From JBHJOF01 sp050330055 (GTDB lineage: Bacteria > Pseudomonadota > Alphaproteobacteria > Kiloniellales > JAKSDN01), in NCBI GenBank assembly GCA_050330055.1, contig JBHJOF010000414.1, forward strand, positions 1 to 7,524: DNA of 7,524 bases, written 5' to 3'. The translations under genes and the position numbers were made by a program. Below the pieces are notes generated by a model that was given only the letters and a program-made list of their open reading frames with translations, was not told the DNA's origin and made no database searches. Below, in pieces: positions 1-7,043 of this stretch. Each line of letters begins with the position of its first letter. Position 1 is the first letter of the stretch.

Positions 1-479
1 GCGTCGAGCTGACCGGCCGCGGCGGGGCCGAAATCATCGCGGTCTCCTCGGTCTTCGATCCGATCCGCACCTCGATCGGCCTTGCGGCGAGCTTGGCGCA
101 GACGCTGTTCGACGGCGGCCGCATCGAAGGCCAGGTCGACTTCGCCGAGGCGCGCCGGGCCGAGCTTGTGCAGAGCTATCGCGCGACCGTGATCCAGTCC
201 TTTTCCGACGTCGAGAACGCGCTCATCGCGCTGCGCAAGGCGAGCGAGCAGGAGGCGCTGCAGCTCGAGGCGCAGGAGCAGGCCCGGCTCGGCTACCAGC
301 TGGCCGAAGCGCGCTACCGGGCCGGCGCCGAGGACCTGCTGACCGTGCTGGATGCCCAGCGCAGCCTCTTTTCCGCCGAGGACCAGGTGGTGCAGGTCCG
401 CTTCACCCGCCTGCAGGCCTCGGTCGCCTTGTTCCAGGCGCTCGGCGGCGGCTGGCAGGGCCCGGCCGCGGCGACCTGA
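1..479 (+). CDS. TolC/NodT-family outer-membrane efflux protein, C-terminal part
   Basis: The reading frame is open from the left edge (first full codon at 3) to TGA at 477-479, giving about 158 residues of a protein whose start lies outside the window. The segment SLAQTLFDGGRIEGQV followed by a long helical stretch, then LAEARYRAGAEDLLTVLDAQRSL and a final ALFQALGGGW, is the typical end of the second repeat of outer-membrane factors of the TolC/NodT family. These form trimeric channels that export drugs, metals or other substrates together with an inner-membrane RND or ABC pump and a periplasmic adaptor. The pump and adaptor genes are probably to the left. The gene has no evident link to the signalling genes downstream, from which an 86-bp gap separates it. 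Substrate cannot be told from this end. Confidence 0.9.
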   Translation, partial: VELTGRGGAEIIAVSSVFDPIRTSIGLAASLAQTLFDGGRIEGQVDFAEARRAELVQSYRATVIQSFSDVENALIALRKASEQEALQLEAQEQARLGYQLAEARYRAGAEDLLTVLDAQRSLFSAEDQVVQVRFTRLQASVALFQALGGGWQGPAAAT

Positions 480-493
480 TCTCCCTCTTCTCT

Positions 494-559
494 TTTTCCA
501 AGGTCTATGCCATTAGGATAGTCCGCACTCGCGCGGAGCAGGCTGGCCCTTTGGAAAAG
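494..559. promoter_or_regulatory. Inverted repeat TTTTCCAA/TTGGAAAA before the first kinase gene
   Basis: TTTTCCAA at 494-501 and TTGGAAAA at 551-558 form an 8-bp inverted repeat separated by 49 bases, just upstream of the kinase start at 566. The right arm sits in CTTTGGAAAAG (549-559), and its complement recurs at 2147-2156 before the next gene. The A/T blocks stand out in GC-rich DNA. The right arm also covers the Shine-Dalgarno region (GGAAAAG), so this could be partly coincidence. No convincing -35/-10 pair was seen. Confidence 0.2.
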
Positions 560-565
560 ACTGTC

Positions 566-2074
<1,509 letters not shown>

Positions 2075-2130
2075 GCCACCTGGCGCGTCGCCGCGCGCAG
2101 CAAGCGGCGCCGGCCTCCGCGGCGGGCCAG

Positions 2131-2156
2131 GGAAAAGTTTTCCAGATTTTCCAAAG
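2131..2156. promoter_or_regulatory. Palindrome and repeated TTTTCC motif in the kinase-regulator gap
   Basis: GGAAAAGTTTTCC (2131-2143) is a perfect palindrome around one central base. It is followed at 2147-2156 by TTTTCCAAAG, whose complement is found just before the upstream kinase (549-558). The 240-bp gap between the kinase stop and the next start otherwise shows no gene. It holds a weak GC hairpin (2108-2124) without a following T-run, and an AT-rich stretch from 2264 to 2280. The palindrome is a candidate operator; no known regulator consensus was recognised. Confidence 0.3.
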
Positions 2157-2314
2157 ACTTCCTCTGCGACCGCCGAGCCGGGACGCCTATCTACCCGGCC
2201 ATCCGTGTGGCGGTGAGCACGCTTGCCGTCTCCAGGGCCGCTGGGGCTCGAACCTACGCCTCGCTATAGTAGTATTTTTTGCCTTGCGCTCTCACCTATG
2301 CTAGGGAATGGGCT

Positions 2315-2761
2315 ATGAATAGCCAATCAAGGATAGTCCCAATAGAGATACTTTTGGTCGAGGATAGCCCAGGGGACGTGAGGCTGACGAGGGAAGCGCT
2401 GAAGGAAGCGAAGGTCCGCAACAACCTTGCGGTCGTCCCGGACGGCGACGCGGCGATGCGCTACCTGCTTCGCGAGGGCGAGTTCGTCGATGCGCCGAAG
2501 GTCGACCTCATCATTCTCGACCTCAACCTCCCGGGCAAGGACGGCCGCGAAGTCTTGAAGGAGGTGAAGCAGCATCAGACGCTGCGCCGCATCCCGGTGG
2601 TGGTGCTCACCACCTCGGCCGACGAGTACGACGTGCTGCGCAGCTACGAGCTCTATGCGAACTGCTACATCACCAAGCCCGTTACCATGAACAGCTTTAT
2701 CGACGTGGTGCAAAGCATCGACAGCTTCTGGTTCTCGATCGTGAAGCTGCCGTCCGCGTGA
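2315..2761 (+). CDS. Rcp1-type single-domain response regulator
   Basis: A 148-residue stand-alone receiver domain with no output domain. It keeps the full phosphorylation site: acidic pair E16/D17, phospho-acceptor D69 in LILDLNLPGKDGREVL, switch Thr T99 in VVLTTS, and K121 in YITKP. The sequence NCYITKPV and the end FWFSIVKLP are typical of the Rcp1 family, partners of phytochrome-class kinases, and the upstream gene encodes a kinase with exactly that core. It therefore most likely accepts phosphate from that kinase and acts by protein contact rather than DNA binding. ATG 2315 was chosen because AGGGA (2303-2307) lies 7 bases upstream; the ATG at 2309 runs straight into a stop. The next gene starts 21 bases after the stop, implying co-transcription. 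Confidence 0.93.
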   Translation: MNSQSRIVPIEILLVEDSPGDVRLTREALKEAKVRNNLAVVPDGDAAMRYLLREGEFVDAPKVDLIILDLNLPGKDGREVLKEVKQHQTLRRIPVVVLTTSADEYDVLRSYELYANCYITKPVTMNSFIDVVQSIDSFWFSIVKLPSA

Positions 2762-2782
2762 TCAGCGCTTGAGTGAGGATAG

Positions 2783-3658
2783 ATGACGAACCAGCCGGTC
2801 AGAGTATTGCACGTCGAGGACAATCCGGGCGACGCCAGGCTGTTGCGGGAATTGCTGAACGGTCATAGCGGCAGTCCCTTCGACCTGACCCATCGGGTGC
2901 GCCTGCAAGACGCACTCGCGCTACTCGATGAGGAGGCCTTCGACGTCATCGTTCTCGATCTCGGTCTGCCGGACTCGCAGGGCATGGCAACGCTCGATCA
3001 GACGAAGCAGACGATACCCCACCGCGCCATACCGATCGTGGTCGTGACCGGCCTGGACGATGAGCATGTGGGCCTGCTGGCTTTGCAGCACGGCGCCCAG
3101 GACTACCTGGTCAAGGAGAACCTGCATGCGGACATATTGGCCCGCGCGTTGCGCTACGCCGTCGAGCGGCAGCGTCTCCTGGAGTCCCTGGAGGAGGAGC
3201 GAACGAAACGCCGGCAAGCAACCGAGTTCGCGTCACTGGAGAAGATCGCCTCGCCCGGCACATCGTTGATCACGGCGGGCGCCTACGGCCAGGAACGATT
3301 GCAGGACGCCTCGCCCGACACCTTCGAGCTGCTGGTCGAGCAGTACGGCAGCTTGATCGATCAGACGCTGGAGGCGGAGGCCGCCAACGCGGATCGCAGG
3401 GTATCCCAGGGCCTGCGGGTGCTGGCGCAGCGTCTCGGATTCCTGCGCGCCGGCCCCAGGGACATGGTCGAGATTCATTCCATGGCGATCAAGCGGGTCG
3501 CCGGCAGCATCGAGCATCGACCCGCCTACGTGGTGGTCGAGGAAGCCCGCATGCTGTTCATCGAGATGATGGGATATCTCGCCGCCTACTATCGCGACCA
3601 CATGGTCCCCTCGGTTCGCCGGCCGCCGGACCAACAGTCGGACCTGAATGACCAGTGA
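2783..3658 (+). CDS. Response regulator with KaiA/RsbU-like C-terminal domain (KaiA-like)
   Basis: This 291-residue protein has an N-terminal receiver (about 6-125) with an intact site (E12/D13, D59 in VIVLDLGLPD, T89, K111). A charged, probably coiled-coil helix follows (about 125-150), then a linker, then a helical domain (about 178-275). That domain contains YGSLIDQTLE, PRDMVEIHSMAIKRV and IEMMGYLAAYYRDHMVP. From memory these line up with the KaiA C-terminal four-helix domain (VVEIH..., then a helix ending in MYRRSIP) and with the N-terminal domain of RsbU, which shares its fold. Total length and domain order match KaiA (284 residues in Synechococcus), except that KaiA has a pseudo-receiver while this one looks phosphorylatable. 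The gene overlaps kaiB by 4 bases. Start ATG 2783 has GAGG at 2775-2778. The receiver is certain; the KaiA-like call is inference from short motifs plus context. Confidence 0.78.
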   Translation: MTNQPVRVLHVEDNPGDARLLRELLNGHSGSPFDLTHRVRLQDALALLDEEAFDVIVLDLGLPDSQGMATLDQTKQTIPHRAIPIVVVTGLDDEHVGLLALQHGAQDYLVKENLHADILARALRYAVERQRLLESLEEERTKRRQATEFASLEKIASPGTSLITAGAYGQERLQDASPDTFELLVEQYGSLIDQTLEAEAANADRRVSQGLRVLAQRLGFLRAGPRDMVEIHSMAIKRVAGSIEHRPAYVVVEEARMLFIEMMGYLAAYYRDHMVPSVRRPPDQQSDLNDQ

Positions 3659-3948
3659 GCGCCACCCCGCAGCCCAGGTATGTGCTGAAGCTTTTCATAA
3701 CCGGCCGCACCGCGCGCTCCGAGCTGGCGGTCCGCAACCTGGAGCGCATCTGCGAGCGGGATCTGGGGGGCCGGTTCGAGCTGGTCGTCATCGATATCCT
3801 GGAACAGCCGGACGAAGCGCAACAGGGCCGGATCCTGGCGACGCCTACGGTGGTAAAAGAGCTGCCGCCGCCGATGCGCAGGGTGGTCGGCGACCTTTCG
3901 GACAAGCAGAAGGTGCTGGCCGGCCTCGGTCTCCAGCCTGCTCCCTAG
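3655..3948 (+). CDS. kaiB: Circadian clock protein KaiB
   Basis: A 97-residue KaiB: thioredoxin-like start YVLKLFITGRTARSE, then LATPTVVKELPPPMRR and VVGDLSDKQKVLAGL, all hallmark blocks at the usual spacing. In cyanobacteria KaiB switches fold, binds phosphorylated KaiC, and traps KaiA and the kinases SasA and CikA. The position equivalent to Thermosynechococcus Gly89 is kept (G90), but that of Asp91 is Gly (G92). GTG 3655 was chosen because it starts the KaiB-like N-terminus and forms a GTGA overlap with the stop of the KaiA-like gene, which suggests translational coupling. An ATG at 3648 is in a different frame and gives no KaiB sequence. The TAG stop lies in the left end of a repeat element. 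No kaiC is within the window. Confidence 0.95.
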   Translation: MSATPQPRYVLKLFITGRTARSELAVRNLERICERDLGGRFELVVIDILEQPDEAQQGRILATPTVVKELPPPMRRVVGDLSDKQKVLAGLGLQPAP

Positions 3949-4051
3949 AGCATTTTCAGGCGAAGTGGAAACCGGTTCGCCGTCCGAAAATCCGACCAAT
4001 CAAGATGTCATAGAGCATGATCCGATTCAATCGGATCGGATCATGCTCTAG
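3945..4051. repeat. 107-bp MITE-like palindromic intergenic repeat
   Basis: The ends are 9-bp inverted repeats, CTAGAGCAT (3945-3953) and ATGCTCTAG (4043-4051). Two hairpins lie inside. The left one pairs ATTTTC (3952-3957) and GGCGAA (3959-3964) with TTCGCC (3976-3981) and GAAAAT (3986-3991), with AACCGGTT at 3970-3977. The right one is a perfect 16-bp hairpin (4011-4050). I recall near-identical sequences dispersed in many alphaproteobacterial genomes, comparable to RIME-type intergenic mosaic elements; copy number here cannot be seen. The left end includes the kaiB stop codon. Confidence 0.8.
4011..4050. terminator. Strong hairpin, possible terminator of the kaiB operon
   Basis: A 16-bp perfect stem (4011-4026 with 4035-4050) and an 8-base loop TCAATCGG, 62 bases after the kaiB stop. 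There is no T-run after it, so it is not a classical intrinsic terminator. It could stop exonucleases or RNA polymerase, or simply be the right half of the repeat element. Confidence 0.4.
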
Positions 4052-4098
4052 CCGCGGGGAGGGACGGGTCGCACGCCCATACCGCCGCCCACCGCCCG

Positions 4099-4131
4099 TT
4101 AATGTCTTGTTAACCAATTGGAACCTATACC
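4099..4131 (+). promoter_or_regulatory. CtrA box and candidate promoter of the hybrid kinase gene
   Basis: TTAATGTCTTGTTAAC at 4099-4114 matches the full CtrA consensus TTAA-N7-TTAAC exactly. A possible -10 element, TATACC, is at 4126-4131. This puts the CtrA box over the expected -35 region, as in promoters activated by CtrA, the master cell-cycle regulator of Alphaproteobacteria. The box is 86 bases before the kinase start at 4201. The consensus match is seen directly; activation and the start site are inferred. CCTAT...ATAGG (4124-4142) forms a short additional inverted repeat. Confidence 0.6.
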
Positions 4132-4200
4132 AAAAGCATAGGCAAACGCCTGGCCATAAGGCCGAGCGGCTCATATAGGGTGCTGGGAGGCTAAGCGGCG

Positions 4201-5793
4201 GTGAGACCGTCCGGGACAAGCCCGGCCAAACCGGACAGGGTGAAGCGGACCGGCCTAACCGCCAGGTTGCTGCTGGTCGAAAGCGACCCGGACTTCTCAG
4301 GCTTTCTGGAAAATGCGCTCTCGCAGGAGTTCGAAGGCACCATAGAAGTCAGGCGATGTGGGAGCCTCGCCTCCGCTCTGCAATGCTTGAACGGCGAGCG
4401 CTTCGACCTGGTCCTTCTTGCCTTGGAGCTGCCGGACAGTACCGGGCTGGAGACCGCCATCAGCATCCTGCAGCTGGGGTTGGACACCTCGGTCGCTGTG
4501 CTCTGCTCGGCACGCGACCGCGAAGTGGCCTGGGAAACGACCCGCTACGGCGTGCACGACGTCATCCTCAAGGATGGCTTTACCCCCAAGATGCTGCTGT
4601 CGAGACTGCGGCTCGCGCTGGAGCAGCATCTGCTCCGCCAGTCGCTCGAACGGAGCCTGCGCGAGCTCGAGCTGTCCAACGGACGCTTCCTGAGCCTGGT
4701 CGTCGACAACGCCGACGCGATCATCGTGGTCGATGCCGCCGGCATCGTGCGCTTCGTCAATCCGGCGGCCGAAGAGCTGCTCGAGTGCTCGGCAACCGAC
4801 CTGCTCGGCGAGATGCTGGGCGTGCCGCTGGAGGGTCTGCTGCGCTGCGAGCTCGACCTGGTGAGCCGGTACAGCCTGGACCGCGTGGCGGAAATGCGCG
4901 TGATACGCTCGCTGTGGGACGGCGAGATGGCCCACATCGCCACGCTGCGCGACATCACCGAGCGCAAGTCGCACGAGCGCGAGCTGCGCATCGCCAAGCA
5001 GACGGCCGAGCAGGCGAGCGCCATGAAGTCGCAGTTTCTGGCGAACATGAGCCACGAGCTGCGCACGCCGCTGAACTCGATCGTCGGTTTCTCGGAGATC
5101 ATCCTCAACGAAGTGATGGGCAAGGTGCAGCCCCATCGCTACGCCGAGTACATCCGTCACATCCATGACTGCGGCAGCCACCTGCTGTCGCTCATCAACG
5201 ACCTGCTCGATCTGTCGAAGGCCGAGTCGGGAATGCTCACGCTGAGCGAGGAGGATTTCGACGTCGCCGAGCTGGTCGACGCGGTGCTCGACATCGTCAT
5301 GCCGCAGGCGGTGGCGCGCAAGATACGCCTGCGCTCGACGACGCTGTTCCGGCCGCTTCTGGTTCGCGCCGACCACCGGATGGTCAAGCAGGCGCTGCTC
5401 AACCTCCTGTCCAACGCGCTGAAGTTTACCGGCGACGGCGGCGACGTGTCGGTCGACATCCGCACCGACGGCCGCGGCGACCTGCGGCTGGTCGTTGTCG
5501 ATACCGGGATCGGCATTCCGCGCGACCAGATACCGCGCGCCTTCGCCGCCTTCGTCCAGGTCGAGAACGCCTACCAGAAGTCGGGCCGCGAGGGCACCGG
5601 CCTGGGCCTCGCGCTGACCAAGCGGCTGGTCGAGCTGCATGGCGGCACCATAAGGCTCGAGAGCGAGGAGAACCGGGGCACCACGGTCACCGTCGTGCTG
5701 CCCGCCTGGCGGGTCCTGAAAAGGTTCAGTGACGGCGCAAACATCCTGCGATTCGAGCCGCCAGCCCCCGACGCCCCCAAGGGCTACGGCTGA
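4201..5793 (+). CDS. Soluble hybrid histidine kinase: pseudo-receiver, PAS, PleC/DivJ-like kinase core
   Basis: 530 residues without membrane segments. The N-terminal receiver (about 22-145) keeps the acidic site (E27, D29), S103 and K124, but the phospho-acceptor Asp is Ala (A74 in VLLALELPD, codon GCC at 4420-4422), so it probably cannot take phosphate. A PAS domain follows (about 161-255), then HisKA with H285 in NMSHELRTPLNSIVGFSEI, and a complete HATPase (N405, D434 in DTGIGIP, G2 GTGLGL at 465-470). The style FSEIILNE...HLLSLINDLLDLSKAE is that of PleC/DivJ-related alphaproteobacterial kinases. The pseudo-receiver may take protein or ligand input, as in KaiA and CikA. No partner regulator follows. 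Start GTG 4201 has GGGAGG at 4185-4190; GTG 4240 is an in-frame alternative. The gene is apparently expressed separately from kaiB through the CtrA-box promoter. Confidence 0.9.
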   Translation: MRPSGTSPAKPDRVKRTGLTARLLLVESDPDFSGFLENALSQEFEGTIEVRRCGSLASALQCLNGERFDLVLLALELPDSTGLETAISILQLGLDTSVAVLCSARDREVAWETTRYGVHDVILKDGFTPKMLLSRLRLALEQHLLRQSLERSLRELELSNGRFLSLVVDNADAIIVVDAAGIVRFVNPAAEELLECSATDLLGEMLGVPLEGLLRCELDLVSRYSLDRVAEMRVIRSLWDGEMAHIATLRDITERKSHERELRIAKQTAEQASAMKSQFLANMSHELRTPLNSIVGFSEIILNEVMGKVQPHRYAEYIRHIHDCGSHLLSLINDLLDLSKAESGMLTLSEEDFDVAELVDAVLDIVMPQAVARKIRLRSTTLFRPLLVRADHRMVKQALLNLLSNALKFTGDGGDVSVDIRTDGRGDLRLVVVDTGIGIPRDQIPRAFAAFVQVENAYQKSGREGTGLGLALTKRLVELHGGTIRLESEENRGTTVTVVLPAWRVLKRFSDGANILRFEPPAPDAPKGYG

Positions 5794-5972
5794 ACCGGGG
5801 TTCCCCGTCCGGGCGCCTCCCGTCAGACGGCACGGAGCCGCGAAGGCCTGAAGCGGGCGCCCTCCCCCCGAGCATCCCAGTCATCGCTTGCGCCGCCCGT
5901 GGCGGTAGACGAGGCTAGCGGCTGGTACTCGGAGACGGGGGAGGCACGTGGGCGTGAGGGGGGAGCGCTGAC

Positions 5973-7043
5973 ATGGTGGCGCGGGTCAACACCGTGGCGC
6001 TCATGGGCATCGACCCGGTGGCGGTCGACGTCCAGGTGCAGATGGCCGCCGGCCTGCCGGCCTTCAATGTCGTGGGGCTGCCCGACAAGGCGGTGGCCGA
6101 GAGCCGCGAGCGGGTCCGAGCCGCGCTCGACGCGCTCGGCCTGGCGCTGCCGGCCAAGCGCATTACCGTGAACCTGGCGCCGGCCGATTTGCTCAAGGAA
6201 GGCAGCCACTTCGACCTGCCGATCGCCATCGGCCTCTTGGTCGCCATGGGGGTGCTGCCCGGCGAGGAGATCGCGGGTTTTACGGCGCTGGGCGAGCTGG
6301 CGCTCGACGGGCGCATCACCACAGTGGCCGGCGTGCTGCCCAGCGCGATTGCCACGCTGGCGGCCGGGCGCGGCCTGATCTGCCCGGCGGCACAGGGCGG
6401 CGAGGCGGCCTGGGCCGAGGGTCTCGACATCCTGGCGCCGGCCTCGCTCCTGGCGTTGATCAACCACTTCAAGGGCAGCCAGGTGCTGACGCCGCCCAGG
6501 CCGGCGTTGGAGTCGCCGGGCGTGGCCGCGCTCGACCTGGCCGACATCAAGGGCCAGGAGACCGCCAAGCGGGCGCTCGAGGTGACGGCGGCCGGCGGCC
6601 ACAACCTGCTGATGATCGGTCCGCCCGGCGCCAGCAATTCGATGCTGCCCCAGCGACTCCCGGGACTTTTGCCGCCGCTCGAGCCGGCCGAGGCGCTCGA
6701 GGTCTCGATGATCCACTCGGTGGCGGGCGTGCTGGAGGGCGGGCGGCTGTTGCGCCGCCGGCCCTTTCGCGACCCGCACCACTCGGCCTCGCTGCCGGCC
6801 CTGGTCGGCGGCGGCCTGCGCGCGCGGCCGGGCGAGGTGTCCTTGGCCCACCGCGGAGTCCTCTTTCTAGATGAGCTGCCCGAGTTCCCGAGGGCGACCT
6901 TGGAAGCACTCAGGCAACCCCTTGAAAGCGGCCGCGTCTCGATCGCGCGGGCCAATGCGCATGTCACCTACCCGGCCCGGGTGCAGCTGGTCGCCGCCAT
7001 GAATCCCTGGGGTCGCGTTGCCAAGCTGCCATCATTTCGTTGA
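5973..7043 (+). pseudogene. comM: Truncated comM/yifB (Mg-chelatase-like AAA+ ATPase)
   Basis: The first 345 residues follow the ComM/YifB family closely: N-terminal Lon-protease-like fold (FNVVGLPDKAVAESRERVRAA, about 1-165), then an AAA+ Mg-chelatase domain with Walker B LFLDELPEF (297-305) and the RPFR.PHHSAS block. ComM is a hexameric helicase that aids branch migration during natural transformation. Two lesions are seen. The Walker A motif reads GPPGASNS instead of GPPGAGKS, so the nucleotide-binding Lys is Asn (N222, codon AAT at 6636-6638). After MNP (343-345), where the family continues CRCG, the frame runs into foreign sequence and stops 11 residues later. About 160 C-terminal residues are missing. 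The start ATG 5973 has GGGGAG just before it (5960-5965). It is almost certainly non-functional. Confidence 0.88.

Noticed and set aside
2225..2262. tRNA-like T-loop on the minus strand (GGTTCGAGCC)
   Set aside because: The flanking bases do not form a T-stem, and no anticodon arm or acceptor stem is present.
3472..3500. HPt phosphotransfer site around H232 of the KaiA-like protein
   Set aside because: The surrounding sequence lacks the HPt pattern His-x-x-Lys-Gly; the VEIH context fits the KaiA-type domain better.
3648..4013. A 121-codon frame beginning with ATG just before kaiB
   Set aside because: It is out of frame with KaiB and its product (low-complexity Arg/Gly/Ala/Pro-rich) matches no family. 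The KaiB frame with GTG 3655 explains the DNA.
4120..4145. GGAAC as part of an EcfG general-stress promoter
   Set aside because: No CGTT element at 16-17 bases downstream.
4297..5640. A 447-codon minus-strand frame opposite the hybrid kinase
   Set aside because: Composition dominated by Gln, Arg, His, Asp and Val with no domain, mirroring the kinase codons on the other strand.
5794..5972. Terminator or small gene in the gap between the hybrid kinase and comM
   Set aside because: CGGGG-TT-CCCCG at 5796-5807 has too small a loop and no T-run. The gap shows only the comM ribosome binding site near 5960-5965.
5823..6967. Long minus-strand open frames opposite comM
   Set aside because: Arg/Ala/Gln-rich translations typical of antisense frames in GC-rich genes; the plus strand has clear ComM motifs.
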